A stretch of DNA of 64,000 bases from Pandoraea terrigena (GCF_902459705.1 NZ_CABPRU010000002.1:496001-560000); one strand, 5' to 3'. Shown: positions 8,864 through 18,160, counted from the stretch's first letter. Numbers and translations: made by a program. The notes: generated by a model not told the origin, from the sequence alone.

Positions 8864-9793
8864 TCACTTCACGGCCAATGCCTGCGCGAGCGTGACCGGG
8901 TCCTGGAAAATACTCGAGAAGTCGAGCGCGCCATGACCGTTGGCACGGTGGACTTCGAAAATGCGCCGGGCGAGGTCGCCGAGCGGGGTCGCCACGTCGC
9001 TGGCGGCCGCCGCCCCGTGAGCGAGGCGCAAGTCCTTCGCCATCAGATCGGTCGCAAAACCACCGGTGTACCCGCGCGACGACGCCGCATTCTCCATCAC
9101 GCCCGGACACGGGTTGTAGACCTCCAGCGTCCAGTTGCGCCCGGAGCTTTGCTGCATGACCGCCGAGAGCACCTTCGGATCGAGCCCGTTGGCGATCCCG
9201 AGACGCAACGCCTCGCTCGTGCCGGCCATCAGAATGCCGAGCAGCATGTTGTTGCACAGCTTGAGCGTCTGCCCCGCGCCAAGCGACCCACCGTGATGAA
9301 TCGCCCGTCCCATGTTGCCGAGCAGCGGCCGCATGCGCTCGACGAGCGCCGCATCGCCGCCCACCATGAACGTCAGCGTGCCCGCCGCGGCGCCCGCCGT
9401 GCCACCCGAGACGGGCGCGTCGAGCAACGCCGTGCCCGGGCGCGCGAGCGTCGCCAGCCGGCGCGGAATTTCCGGCGGTACCGTGCTGCTGTCGATCAGC
9501 ACGGCGTCCGGCGCGGCATGTGCGAGCACACCGTCCGGACCGTCATACGCCGCGAGCACATGCTCGCCGGCCGGCAGCATCGTGATGACCACCTGCGCGT
9601 CGCGTACGGCGTCGGCAATCGACGTCGCCACCGTGCCGCCCTGTGCCGCCAGTCGCGTGAGCGCCGCCTCGGACAAATCGAAGCCACGCACCGCGTGCCC
9701 GGCCTTCACCAGATTCGCCGCCATCGGCCCGCCCATGTTGCCGAGCCCGATGAACGCGACGCGCCAAGCCGTTTGTTGGGTTTCCATCGCCAT
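8864..9793 (-). CDS. mmsB: 3-hydroxyisobutyrate dehydrogenase
   Basis: The 309-residue enzyme has the beta-hydroxyacid dehydrogenase layout. The N-terminal Rossmann motif FIGLGNMGGPMAANL is at residues 14-28, the substrate-binding DAPVSGG loop at 125-131, and the catalytic lysine K178 sits in GAGQTLKLCNNMLLG. It oxidises 3-hydroxyisobutyrate to methylmalonate semialdehyde with NAD+ in valine degradation. The gene lies 27 bases downstream of mmsA, whose product consumes this semialdehyde, so the pair forms a metabolic operon. The start could be two codons later, at the second methionine. A hairpin terminator follows. Confidence 0.92.
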   Translation of the reverse strand: MAMETQQTAWRVAFIGLGNMGGPMAANLVKAGHAVRGFDLSEAALTRLAAQGGTVATSIADAVRDAQVVITMLPAGEHVLAAYDGPDGVLAHAAPDAVLIDSSTVPPEIPRRLATLARPGTALLDAPVSGGTAGAAAGTLTFMVGGDAALVERMRPLLGNMGRAIHHGGSLGAGQTLKLCNNMLLGILMAGTSEALRLGIANGLDPKVLSAVMQQSSGRNWTLEVYNPCPGVMENAASSRGYTGGFATDLMAKDLRLAHGAAAASDVATPLGDLARRIFEVHRANGHGALDFSSIFQDPVTLAQALAVK

Positions 9794-9820
9794 GGTCTAT
9801 CTCCGATAAAGGCGTGCGCG

Positions 9821-11320
9821 TTACTTCAGTGTGATCGTCGTGTTCACGCCCGCCGGGCCCGTGCCGCGTGCCTGCCAGCGTGCGGTCACGGTCTTGGTCT
9901 GCGTCCAGAACAGAATCGCCTGCTTGCCGTTCGGCCCCAGATCGCCGAGCTTCGAAGCGCGCGAACCGGTGAAGCTGAACCAGGCGACCGGCACCGGAAT
10001 CGGCAGGTTGATCCCGACCTGCCCGACGTCGATCTCGTTCTGGAACTGACGTGCCGCGCCGCCATCCTGCGTGAACAGCGCAACGCCATTGCCGTTCGGG
10101 TTGGCGTTGACGAACGCAATCGCTTCATCGAGCGTATCGACGCCCGTCATGCAGAGCACCGGTCCGAAAATCTCCTCGCGATAGATCGACATCCCGGCCG
10201 TCACGCCATCGAAAATCGTCGGTCCGACGAAGTTGCCTTCGGGCGCCGCCTTGACAACGTGAGCGCGACCGTCGAGCAGCAGTTTCGCGCCCTCTTCCAC
10301 ACCCGCGCCGATAAGCCGCTCGACGCGCGCAAGCGCCTGCTTCGACACCACGGGGCCGAGATCCGCCGTGCGGTCCGTGCCAGGACCCACCTTGAGCGCT
10401 TGGGCGCGCGCCACCAGCTCGGGCACCCATTCGCGCGCTTCGCCCACGAGCACCGCCACGGACGTCGCCATGCAACGCTGCCCCGCCGCGCCAAACGCCG
10501 CGCCCAGCAGATGGTTGATGGCCTGCTCGCGATCCGCATCCGGCAGGATCACGCAGTGGTTCTTCGCGCCCATCATCGCCTGGCACCGTTTGCCTGCCTC
10601 CGAGGCGCGACGATAGATGTGCGTGCCGACATGCGTCGAGCCGATGAATGACACGGCCTTGATATCCGGGTGATCGCAGATGGCGTTGGCGATGTCCGGT
10701 CCGCCATGCACGACATTGAGCACGCCCGGCGGCACACCGGCTTCCAGCGCGAGTTCGGCCAGGCGCAGCGACGCGCTCGGATCCTGCTCCGACGGCTTGA
10801 GCACGAACGTGTTGCCGGCGGCCACCGCCAACGGGAACATGAAGCACGGCAGCATGACCGGGAAGTTGAATGCGGTGATCCCCGCGCACACGCCCAGCGG
10901 CTCGATCAATGTGTAGACATCGACACCCCCCGCGGCGTTCTGCGCGTACTCGCCCAACTGGAGCGAGGCAATCGAGCACGCATGTTCGACGACCTCGAGG
11001 CCGCGTCCGACTTCGCCTTCGGCGTCAGGCAGCGTCTTGCCGTGCTCGCGCGTAATCAGTTCGGCCAATTCGCCGGCATGCTCGCGCAGCAGATGCTGGA
11101 AGCGCAGCATCACGCGCATGCGGTTGGCTTGCGACGTATTGCGCCAGCCCTTGTAGGCCGCCTTGGCCGACGCCACGGCGGTATCCAGTTCCTCCGTCGT
11201 GGCAAACGGCACGCGCGCGACGACTTCCTGCGTGGCCGGGTTCACGACGTCGCGCCACTGCGAGGACTTCGACTCGACACGCTTGCCGTCGATAAGCAGC
11301 GGAATGGTGGGTAGGGACAT
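9821..11320 (-). CDS. mmsA: CoA-acylating methylmalonate-semialdehyde dehydrogenase
   Basis: The 499-residue aldehyde dehydrogenase has the hallmarks of the MmsA subfamily: GVCAGITAFNFPVMLPCFMF in the cofactor domain, the lysine in VLKPSEQDP, and catalytic cysteine C283 in AAGQRCMATS. It converts methylmalonate semialdehyde, CoA and NAD+ to propionyl-CoA, CO2 and NADH in valine (and myo-inositol) catabolism. The context with mmsB points to valine. The start has AGGAGAACG upstream. A region of 164 bases separates it from the binding-protein gene upstream on the same strand, so it may have its own promoter. Confidence 0.93.
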   Translation of the reverse strand: MSLPTIPLLIDGKRVESKSSQWRDVVNPATQEVVARVPFATTEELDTAVASAKAAYKGWRNTSQANRMRVMLRFQHLLREHAGELAELITREHGKTLPDAEGEVGRGLEVVEHACSIASLQLGEYAQNAAGGVDVYTLIEPLGVCAGITAFNFPVMLPCFMFPLAVAAGNTFVLKPSEQDPSASLRLAELALEAGVPPGVLNVVHGGPDIANAICDHPDIKAVSFIGSTHVGTHIYRRASEAGKRCQAMMGAKNHCVILPDADREQAINHLLGAAFGAAGQRCMATSVAVLVGEAREWVPELVARAQALKVGPGTDRTADLGPVVSKQALARVERLIGAGVEEGAKLLLDGRAHVVKAAPEGNFVGPTIFDGVTAGMSIYREEIFGPVLCMTGVDTLDEAIAFVNANPNGNGVALFTQDGGAARQFQNEIDVGQVGINLPIPVPVAWFSFTGSRASKLGDLGPNGKQAILFWTQTKTVTARWQARGTGPAGVNTTITLK

Positions 11321-11484
11321 GACACGTTCTCCTGATCGATACGAATGCGAGGATTCGGGGCTAGAGGACTAAGGAAAGTTGGAAAACTTCTGCGTTCGGC
11401 GCAGGGCAAACTGCGGCGGGTGAGCACGCAGCGCCGCCGACAATTACAAGATAGGCAATCGACACGAGATGTGCGCCGCGCCGC

Positions 11485-12723
11485 TCACTTCGCCGCCGTG
11501 CTCGTCTTCACGAGCGAGCAGGTCGACTTCGACAACGGCTGGAAGGCTTCCGTGGCGGGTACGGTCGCGACGCGGGTGTAGTAGTCCCATCGGCCTTTCG
11601 ACTCGGCGGGCGACTTCACGCGGAACAGGTACATGTCGTGGATCACGCGCCCGTCCGGACGAATCGAGGCGTTGTGCATGATCGGATCGCGAATCGGCAT
11701 TTCCCGCATCTTTTGCGCGACCACCTTGGCGTCCACGCTCTGGGACGCCGCCACCGCACGCAGGTAATGCAGCACGCTCGAATACACGCCCGCCTGCACC
11801 ATCGTCGGCTTCAGATCCTTGTACTTCTTCTGGAAACGGGCTGACCAGGCGCGCGAGGCGTCGTCGAAGTCCCAGTAGAAGCCATCGGTAAACAACAGGC
11901 CCTGCGCCGTGTTCAGGCCCAGCGAGTGAACGTCCGACAGGAAGATCAGCAGCGCCGCCAGCTTCTGCCCGCGTTGCACGATGCCGAATTCGCGCGCCTG
12001 CTTGAGCGCGTTGACGGTGTCCTGCCCGCCGTTGGCGAGCGCCACGACCTGCGCCTTGGAGCTTTGCGCCTGCAACAGGAACGACGCGTAGTCGGACGCA
12101 TTGAGCGGATGCCGCGACTGCCCCGCGACCGTGCCGCCGAGCGACTTCACGATATCGGCGGCGTCCTTCTCCAGGGAATGTCCAAAGGCATAATCGACGG
12201 TGATGAAGTACCACGATTTACCGCCGTCACCGACGACGGCGCGGGCAGTCGCCGCCGACTGCGAATAGGTGTCGAACATCCAGTGAAAGCCCGTGGGCGA
12301 ACAATCTTCGTTCGTCAGGCGCGTGGTCGCCGGCCCCGAGAACAATGTCACGCGCTGCTTGTCCATCGCGATCTTCTGCACCGCCAGGGCGGCCGCCGAG
12401 TTCGTCAGATCGGCAATCGCATCGACATTGTCGCGATCAAACCATTCCCGGGCCTTGTTGGCGGCGACGTCGGCCTTGTTCTGGTTGTCCGCCGAGACCA
12501 GTGCGATCTTCATGCCCTTGCACTCGGCCGCGAGGCAATCGTCGATGGCCATTTGCGCGGCTACGACCGAGCCTGCGCCGCCCATCGCCGAATACGGCCC
12601 CGACATGTCGGTGAGCACGCCCACCTTCACCGGACGATCCGGCAACTGCGCCATGCCGGCCATCGACACCACTCCCAAACCCACGCCGAATCCCAGCGCG
12701 AGCAGCCACGGCTTGATCTTCAT
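11485..12723 (-). CDS. Periplasmic substrate-binding protein of the branched-chain amino-acid ABC type
   Basis: The 412-residue protein has a signal peptide (MKIKPWLLALGFGVGLGVV, cleavage near AGMAQ). A type-1 periplasmic binding fold follows, beginning PVKVGVLTDMSGPYSAMGG, the typical first strand and ligand loop of LivJ/urea/amide-binding proteins. An ADNQNKADVA segment and a YAFGHSLEKDA hinge region are also visible. The ligand is unknown. No LivH/LivM/LivF/LivG genes are present in the window, so it is an orphan binding protein or works with distant permeases. The start has GAAGGAGAC eight bases upstream. It precedes mmsA on the same strand and a LysR gene is divergent from it, which suggests co-regulation with the valine genes. 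Confidence 0.88.
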   Translation of the reverse strand: MKIKPWLLALGFGVGLGVVSMAGMAQLPDRPVKVGVLTDMSGPYSAMGGAGSVVAAQMAIDDCLAAECKGMKIALVSADNQNKADVAANKAREWFDRDNVDAIADLTNSAAALAVQKIAMDKQRVTLFSGPATTRLTNEDCSPTGFHWMFDTYSQSAATARAVVGDGGKSWYFITVDYAFGHSLEKDAADIVKSLGGTVAGQSRHPLNASDYASFLLQAQSSKAQVVALANGGQDTVNALKQAREFGIVQRGQKLAALLIFLSDVHSLGLNTAQGLLFTDGFYWDFDDASRAWSARFQKKYKDLKPTMVQAGVYSSVLHYLRAVAASQSVDAKVVAQKMREMPIRDPIMHNASIRPDGRVIHDMYLFRVKSPAESKGRWDYYTRVATVPATEAFQPLSKSTCSLVKTSTAAK

Positions 12724-12861
12724 CGCTTTGTCTCCTTCAGGTCGTTTATGCATTCGTCGTCGCCGTCTATGCGCAGCGCTCATGAATTGTATTTGTGCGA
12801 ATTTGCTTTACAAAGCGAAAATCTGCATCTACTTTGTGCATAAATACACATAGGAGACCGG
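12724..12861. promoter_or_regulatory. Divergent control region between the binding-protein gene and a LysR gene
   Basis: This 138-base gap is visibly A/T-richer than its surroundings. It contains the inverted repeat GCTTTACAAAGC (12805-12816) and two direct copies of TTTGTGC (12792-12798 and 12833-12839) 41 bases apart, plus an imperfect palindrome TGTGCATAAATACACA ending just before the LysR ribosome binding site. LysR regulators commonly bind such sites between themselves and a divergent target. No exact binding motif can be assigned from the sequence alone. Confidence 0.45.
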
Positions 12862-13842
12862 GTGATGGTTCGCACCGCCGCAGCACGACCGTCGGGCATC
12901 GCAGGCGCTTCGGCGACGGAGCCGCGTCCCGACTGGGACGACCTTCGCTACTTCCTGGAGGTCGCGCGCACGCAGCGCGTAAGTGCGGCGGCGCTGCGCC
13001 TGGGGGTCGACCACACGACGGTCTCTCGACGGGTGCGCGCGCTGGAGCAGTCACTGGCCACGTTGTTGTTCGACAAATCGCGCAATGCAGGCTTTGCGCT
13101 GACGCCCGAGGGGCAGCAACTCCTCGTGTACGCGGAGCAAATGGAGACCACGTTGCAATCGGCGTGCGAGCAAGTGGCGGGGCTCGGGCAAACGCTCTCT
13201 GGCCACGTTCGCATCGGCTCGACGGAAGCGTTCGGCACGTATTTCGTCACCCCCGTCCTCTCACGCTTTCAGCGCGAATACCCCGCCATCGATTTCGACG
13301 TGCTGCCGGTGCCACGCTTCGTGAGCCTGTCGAAACGCGAGGCCGATCTGGCGATCACCATCGAACGCCCCCAGCGCGGACCATACGTGTGCAGCAAGCT
13401 GTGCGACTACCGCCTCCAGTTGTATGCGACGCCCGGCTATCTCATGCAATACGGCGATGTCACGACGTTCGCGGATCTGGCCGGACGCCGATTCATCAGC
13501 TATGTCGCCGAACTCTCGTTCAGCAACGAGTTGCGTTATCTGGAGGACATCGTGCCCGGAGGCAAGGTCGTGTTGCGCAGCACGAGCGTCATCGCGCAAT
13601 ACCAGGCGGCCTTGCAGGGCGAAGCGCTGGCGATCCTGCCATGCTTCATGGCCGCGCAGGATGCCCGACTGGTGCCGCTGCTCGTGGACGACGTGGTCGT
13701 CACGCGCAGCTTCTGGATTTACTGCCACGAGGAATTGCGCACGCTCAAGCGCATTACCGTGCTGTGGGACTATCTGCGCGACGCTGCCCAGCGTAACGAC
13801 GCCCTGCTGCAGGGCAAATCCGGGCAACTGCGGCTGGTCTGA
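12862..13842 (+). CDS. LysR-family transcriptional regulator (divergent from the binding-protein/mmsAB genes)
   Basis: The regulator of about 326 residues has an N-terminal winged HTH (about residues 24-85, WDDLRYFLEVARTQRVSAAAL then VDHTTVSRRVRALEQSL) and a periplasmic-binding-like effector domain (about 110-310). GTG at 12862 and ATG at 12865 are both usable; AGGAG at 12852 lies 5 and 8 bases upstream respectively, which slightly favours the ATG. The family generally activates a divergent gene in response to a small metabolite, so the neighbouring binding protein and possibly mmsAB are candidate targets. The 20-residue N-terminal extension before the HTH is unusual for LysR proteins but not unique. 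Confidence 0.88.
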   Translation: MMVRTAAARPSGIAGASATEPRPDWDDLRYFLEVARTQRVSAAALRLGVDHTTVSRRVRALEQSLATLLFDKSRNAGFALTPEGQQLLVYAEQMETTLQSACEQVAGLGQTLSGHVRIGSTEAFGTYFVTPVLSRFQREYPAIDFDVLPVPRFVSLSKREADLAITIERPQRGPYVCSKLCDYRLQLYATPGYLMQYGDVTTFADLAGRRFISYVAELSFSNELRYLEDIVPGGKVVLRSTSVIAQYQAALQGEALAILPCFMAAQDARLVPLLVDDVVVTRSFWIYCHEELRTLKRITVLWDYLRDAAQRNDALLQGKSGQLRLV

Positions 13843-13848
13843 TCGCCA

Positions 13849-14829
13849 TCAGCGAATCTTGCGTTGTTCGGCGTCGATCACGACAGGAATGGCCGCGCGC
13901 ATCGCTTCGATGAAGCGGCGCAGACGCGCCGGATAGTACTTCGCATACGGATAGATGAGGTACATCGGCAAGGCCGTCGAGCGCCAGGACGGCACAAGCT
14001 GGATCAGACGCCCTTGCGCCACGTCCTCGGCAATCAGCCATGCCGAACAGACACTCACGCCGAGCCCGCGAATTGCGGCGCTGCGCAATGCATAGAGATT
14101 ATCGGTACTCATGCGCGGCTCGAATGCGACACTGGCCGTTTCGTGCGTTTGCTCGTGCGTCAGGGTGATGTCGTTGCGATAGAACGTGGTGAGCGAGAGC
14201 CAGGGCCACGACACGAGGTCCGAAGGATGCGAGGGCAGCGGTCGGCCGCGCAGCAGTTCGGGCGACGCCACGACGATGCGCGGCACGTCGGTCAACGAGA
14301 TCGCCACGTTCGACGGATCACGCAGCTCGCCCACATGGATCGCGCAGTCGATCCCTTCGGCAATGAAATCGGGCTCGCGGTCCTGCAGGAACCAGTGCAC
14401 CCTCATCCCCGCATAGCGTTCGAGAAAGTCCGCCAGCGCGCCGATCATCATTTCCTGCCCAAACGCGTGGGGCACGAGCACCCGCAAGGTGCCCTGCGGG
14501 TCGTCACCGCCGCCGCGCAGATCCGCCTCGAACGCCTCCCAGCTCGTGACCAGTTCTTTCGCCCGCGCAAAGCAACGCTCGCCGTCTTCAGTGAGCTTCA
14601 TGCGATGCGTCGAGCGTTGCAGCAACCGCAGCCCCAGCGAACGCTCGAGCATCTGCAAACGCCGGCTGACGGTCGGCTGCGTGGTACCGAGCAACGCCGC
14701 GGCGGCCGACAGACTGCCGGCCTCGACGATGCGCACGAACGTCTGCATCAGCTCGACGCGGTCGGCGCCAGCGCCCCGAGCAGCGGGCGCATCGGTGGGC
14801 AAGAGAGGGGGAGAAAAGGGCTCTGTCAT
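13849..14829 (-). CDS. LysR-family transcriptional regulator (divergent from an MFS transporter)
   Basis: The product of about 326 residues (start MTEPFSPPLLP at 14829; the ATG three codons earlier is also possible) has the HTH at about residues 28-85. This includes LMQTFVRIVEAGSLSAAAALL and TQPTVSRRLQMLERSLGLRLL. The effector domain resembles the CrgA-like subgroup (FIEAMRA at the C-terminus). It converges on the previous LysR gene with 6 bases between the stop codons. The MFS gene starts 97 bases away on the other strand and is the obvious candidate target. Confidence 0.88.
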   Translation of the reverse strand: MTEPFSPPLLPTDAPAARGAGADRVELMQTFVRIVEAGSLSAAAALLGTTQPTVSRRLQMLERSLGLRLLQRSTHRMKLTEDGERCFARAKELVTSWEAFEADLRGGGDDPQGTLRVLVPHAFGQEMMIGALADFLERYAGMRVHWFLQDREPDFIAEGIDCAIHVGELRDPSNVAISLTDVPRIVVASPELLRGRPLPSHPSDLVSWPWLSLTTFYRNDITLTHEQTHETASVAFEPRMSTDNLYALRSAAIRGLGVSVCSAWLIAEDVAQGRLIQLVPSWRSTALPMYLIYPYAKYYPARLRRFIEAMRAAIPVVIDAEQRKIR

Positions 14830-14926
14830 ACGCAACACGTATAAAGGTTGTACGGATTATAGGTCTACCGTCGCACCGCACCAAGCGAGACACTACAGTC
14901 CATCACGTTCCCTGGAGCCACACCTC

Positions 14927-16165
14927 ATGAGTTCCGCTCAGCTTTCCAACGCGGCCAACGCGAGTCAAGCGGCCACCCGGCCACTGCCCGAGTTGTCCGC
15001 CCGTCTCATTTTGCTGCTGGCCACGGGCACTGGCCTGACGGTCGCGTCGCTGTACTACGCCCAGCCGATGCTGGGCATCATGACCGACGACATCCATGCG
15101 GCCAACACGACCGTCGGCTGGGTGCCGACGCTCACCCAGCTCGGCTACGCGCTGGGCATTCTGCTGCTGGTGCCGCTCGGCGACATCATCGACCGTCGTC
15201 GCATCGTGCTCGTCAAGGGCGCGATTCTCTCGCTTGCGCTGCTGCTGGCCGCGGTCGCGCCCGGCATCGGCACGCTGCTCGCCGCGAGTCTGGCGATCGG
15301 CCTGAGCGCGACGATGGCACAGGACATCGTGCCCGCCGCGGCGACGCTCGCCCCCGAGTCGATTCGCGGCCGGGTGGTCGGCACGGTGATGACGGGGTTG
15401 CTGCTGGGCATTCTGCTGTCGCGGGTGGTGTCGGGTGTTGTCGCACAGACCTTCGGCTGGCGCGCGATGTATGTCGTCGCGGCGATTAGCGTGGCAGGGT
15501 TCGGCGTGGTGGCCTGGCGCGGCCTGCCGTCGTTCCATCCGACGACGCAGATGACCTATCGCCAGTTGATCGGTTCGGTGGTCAGCCTGTGGCGTCGTCA
15601 TGCGGCGCTGCGCCGCGCGGCATTGGCGCAGGGCTTGCTTTCGGTCGGCTTCAGCGCCTTCTGGTCGACGCTCGCGGTGATGCTTCATCAAGCGCCGTTC
15701 CATCTGGGCGCGGCGGCGGCGGGAGCGTTCGGCCTGGCCGGCGCGGCCGGCGCGCTCGGCGCCCCGCTGGCCGGTCGCATCGCGGATCGCAAGGGACCGC
15801 AGATCGTCACCCGTCTCGGTGCCGGCCTGGCGGCCGTGTCCTTCGCCGCGATGCTGCTCGCACCGATGCTCGGCGCCCATGCCCAACTGTGGCTGATCGG
15901 TCTGGCCGCGATTGGCTTCGACCTCGGCGTGCAGGTGGCGCTGGTCTCGCATCAAACCATCGTGTACGGCATCGAGCCCGCCGCCCGCAGCCGTCTGAAC
16001 GCGGTGCTTTTCGTCGGCGTGTTCATCGGCATGTCGATCGGCGCGGCACTCGGCGCGCAAGCGCTGGCGCACTGGGGCTGGACGGGCGTCGCGTCGCTCG
16101 CCACGCTGGCCGCCCTCGGCGCACTTGCGGTGCGGGTCTGGCCCGGCACGACCTCGGCCCATTGA
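14927..16165 (+). CDS. Major facilitator superfamily transporter
   Basis: The 412-residue inner-membrane protein has 12 predicted membrane segments. The MFS signature between segments 2 and 3 is present as LVPLGDIIDRRRIVL, with the matching PLAGRIADRKGPQIV between segments 8 and 9. YYAQPMLGIM in segment 1 is typical of the AraJ/YnfM-like drug and sugar efflux group. The substrate is unknown. The frame is open much further upstream, but the ATG at 14927 has GGAG ten bases before it and begins the usual short N-terminal tail. Regulation by the divergent LysR gene is likely. An intrinsic terminator follows 23 bases after the stop. Confidence 0.9.
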   Translation: MSSAQLSNAANASQAATRPLPELSARLILLLATGTGLTVASLYYAQPMLGIMTDDIHAANTTVGWVPTLTQLGYALGILLLVPLGDIIDRRRIVLVKGAILSLALLLAAVAPGIGTLLAASLAIGLSATMAQDIVPAAATLAPESIRGRVVGTVMTGLLLGILLSRVVSGVVAQTFGWRAMYVVAAISVAGFGVVAWRGLPSFHPTTQMTYRQLIGSVVSLWRRHAALRRAALAQGLLSVGFSAFWSTLAVMLHQAPFHLGAAAAGAFGLAGAAGALGAPLAGRIADRKGPQIVTRLGAGLAAVSFAAMLLAPMLGAHAQLWLIGLAAIGFDLGVQVALVSHQTIVYGIEPAARSRLNAVLFVGVFIGMSIGAALGAQALAHWGWTGVASLATLAALGALAVRVWPGTTSAH

Positions 16166-16188
16166 CGCCTAGCCTGCGCCCAATGACA

Positions 16189-16224
16189 AAGGCCGCTTCC
16201 CTGGGGAGGCGGCCTTGTCTTTTA
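16189..16224. terminator. Intrinsic terminator between MFS and N-acetyltransferase genes
   Basis: The 12-bp arms AAGGCCGCTTCC and GGAGGCGGCCTT (16189-16200 and 16205-16216), with one G-T pair, have the loop CTGG and are followed by GTCTTTT. The hairpin sits between convergent genes and can serve both. Confidence 0.8.
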
Positions 16225-16239
16225 AGGCACCGGCAACGC

Positions 16240-17097
16240 TCAGCCGGTCGCCTTTGCGGCACACGCGCGCACACGGTCGTACAAGGCGTCGGTATCGATG
16301 CCCTGAAGCGTCAGGCCGAAGCGCTCGTGCAGGACCTGCGCGAGTTGCGCCGCCGACACGATGTTGGTTTCCGCCACGACCTCGCCTTGCGCCGAGCGCT
16401 CCGTCAGGGTCGTGTTGAGCAGCGCGATGCGCCCTTGCGGTAGCACACGGCAGACGATGAGCTGATGTCGGAAGATCGAATCGGGCGCGCTCGACGTGTA
16501 CCAATTGCCCAGCTTGTAGTCGATCCACTCGACGGGTTTCGGCGTAAAGCGATAGACCGGCAGCCACTTTTCGGCGGAGCGCACGCTCAGGCGGTACTCG
16601 CTTGGCAGCGCGTCGTCGTCCGTGCGAATGGTCGCCAGTTGGAACGTCTCCAGCAAGGTCGATTGCGGTTGCGCCGAATGCAGACGCAGCGGCGCGGTGA
16701 GCGTGACCGAGCCGAAACCCACGTCGGCCAGCCAGGCCTCGCCGTCGAGGTCGACGCGCAGCAACATGTGCGTGAGCGGCGCTTCCGCGTCGAACGAGCG
16801 CCCCCATGCGACGCGACCGATCAACGGTGTGACGGCGAATCCGAGATGCGTGAGCGCGCTGGCGAACAGCGCGTTCTGCTCGAAGCAGTAGCCGCCGCGT
16901 CCGCCGTCGAGCAGCTTGGCCACGACTGACGGCAGATCGACGTCGACCGGCTGACCACGAATCGGATCGAGATTTTCGAACGGGATGGCCAGCGGATGCA
17001 GCGAATGCACGGCGCGCAGGACGTCGAGCGTCGCTTCACGCGGGCCGGTGTAACCGATGCGCTGGAAATAGCGCTCCGGATCGAAGGGATGAGACAT
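16240..17097 (-). CDS. nat: Arylamine N-acetyltransferase
   Basis: The 285-residue protein carries the NAT catalytic triad in the usual spacing: C71 in RGGYCFEQN, H110 in APLTHMLLRV and D125 in WLADVGFGS. The N-terminal YFQRIGYTGP is also characteristic. These cytoplasmic enzymes transfer acetyl from acetyl-CoA to arylamines, hydrazines and arylhydroxylamines; the physiological substrate in this organism is unknown. The ATG at 17097 gives the usual family length. The frame is open for another 65 codons, but that part is Arg-rich and lies outside the family. It stands alone, 145 bases from the upstream LysR gene on the same strand. Confidence 0.92.
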   Translation of the reverse strand: MSHPFDPERYFQRIGYTGPREATLDVLRAVHSLHPLAIPFENLDPIRGQPVDVDLPSVVAKLLDGGRGGYCFEQNALFASALTHLGFAVTPLIGRVAWGRSFDAEAPLTHMLLRVDLDGEAWLADVGFGSVTLTAPLRLHSAQPQSTLLETFQLATIRTDDDALPSEYRLSVRSAEKWLPVYRFTPKPVEWIDYKLGNWYTSSAPDSIFRHQLIVCRVLPQGRIALLNTTLTERSAQGEVVAETNIVSAAQLAQVLHERFGLTLQGIDTDALYDRVRACAAKATG

Positions 17098-17242
17098 GCC
17101 TGACTTCCTCTTGAGGGACGCGGACAGACGCAGAGCCCATACGTTAGCGCATCCGCCGCGTCTTTGGGCGATCCCGTCAAGACAACGAGGCACGCAGGCG
17201 GCCGAGCGCCGCATGCGCATGCGCATTCGCCCGCGCCGAGCG

Positions 17243-18136
17243 TTACGCGACGCTCGCGATGCAATCCCGCAGCCACTGATGCGACGGATCACGATGCACG
17301 CGCTCGTGCCAGTACATCGAGATCTCGAAACCCGGGAGGTCGACCGGCGGCGTCGTCACCTGTAACGCCGGATCGTCGCGCACGAGCCGCTCTGGGGCCA
17401 TCGCCACCAGATCCGTGCTGGCGAGCGCGGATCGCAAAAAGAGAAAGTGCGGCACGGACAGCGCGACGCGACGCGCCACCCCAAGCTTCGCGAGCCCATC
17501 GTCAGTGCTCGCATGAAACCCGCCGCCGTCCTGCGAAACCATGGCGTGCTCCAGGTCGCAGAACTGCTTGAGGGTAGGTCGTCGCTTGAGCTTCGGATGC
17601 CCGCGACGTCCCACCAGGACGTAGCGCTCCGTGAACAGCGCCTTGCGACGCAATCCCTGCGGCGCGCCGTCCGTCGTGTGAAAGGCGATATCGACAATGC
17701 CCTGCTCCGTCTGCCGGGCGATGCGCGACGGAGACAGATCGAACACGGCGAGGCGCGTGTGGGGCGCCTCCGCTCTCAGGCGATGCAGCAGCGGAAGCAC
17801 GAGAGTCGACTCCGTGTAATCGGTGGCGGCAATGCGCCAGGTCAATTCGGCCTTGGCCGGATCGAATGGCGCGGCGGGCGAGACGGCGCGCGACAGCGAT
17901 TCGAGCGCGTCACGCAACGGCCCACGTAGTGCCTCGGCCCGTGTGGTCGGGCGCATGCCGCGCGGCCCGGGCAGCAGCAGCGGATCACCGAGCAAGTCGC
18001 GCAACTTCGCCAGATGCACACTGACCGCCGGCTGCGACATGTACAACCGCTCGGCGGCACGCGTCACGTTCTGCTCGGCAAGCAGGACATCGAGCGTGAC
18101 CAGAAGATTCAGATCGATACGGCGCAAATTATTCAT
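17243..18136 (-). CDS. LysR-family transcriptional regulator (NodD/LinR-like subgroup)
   Basis: The 297-residue regulator starts MNNLRRIDLNLLVTLDVLL, the classic opening of this subgroup. The HTH runs to about residue 65 (NVTRAAERLYMSQPAVSVHLAKLRDLLGD) and a C-terminal effector domain follows. The frame also permits a start five codons earlier, at 18151. I prefer 18136 because it matches the family and leaves a palindrome (18141-18160) outside the coding sequence. It is divergent from a flavodoxin-fold quinone reductase gene; such LysR/quinone-reductase pairs are usually regulator and target. Confidence 0.88.
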   Translation of the reverse strand: MNNLRRIDLNLLVTLDVLLAEQNVTRAAERLYMSQPAVSVHLAKLRDLLGDPLLLPGPRGMRPTTRAEALRGPLRDALESLSRAVSPAAPFDPAKAELTWRIAATDYTESTLVLPLLHRLRAEAPHTRLAVFDLSPSRIARQTEQGIVDIAFHTTDGAPQGLRRKALFTERYVLVGRRGHPKLKRRPTLKQFCDLEHAMVSQDGGGFHASTDDGLAKLGVARRVALSVPHFLFLRSALASTDLVAMAPERLVRDDPALQVTTPPVDLPGFEISMYWHERVHRDPSHQWLRDCIASVA

Positions 18137-18140
18137 CGTT

Positions 18141-18160
18141 ATACCTGGCATATCAGGAAT
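18141..18160. promoter_or_regulatory. Candidate LysR operator palindrome
   Basis: The sequence AT-A-CCTG-GCATAT-CAGG-A-AT forms a near-perfect 20-bp palindrome with six of seven arm positions matched. It lies 4 bases upstream of the preferred LysR start and about 80 bases upstream of the divergent reductase gene. The position suits autoregulation and control of the divergent gene. Which protein binds it is inference. Confidence 0.45.

Noticed and set aside
8933-10651. Rightward open frame of about 570 codons
   Set aside because: It is antisense to mmsB and mmsA, which have complete family motifs; the frame is Arg/His-rich and matches nothing.
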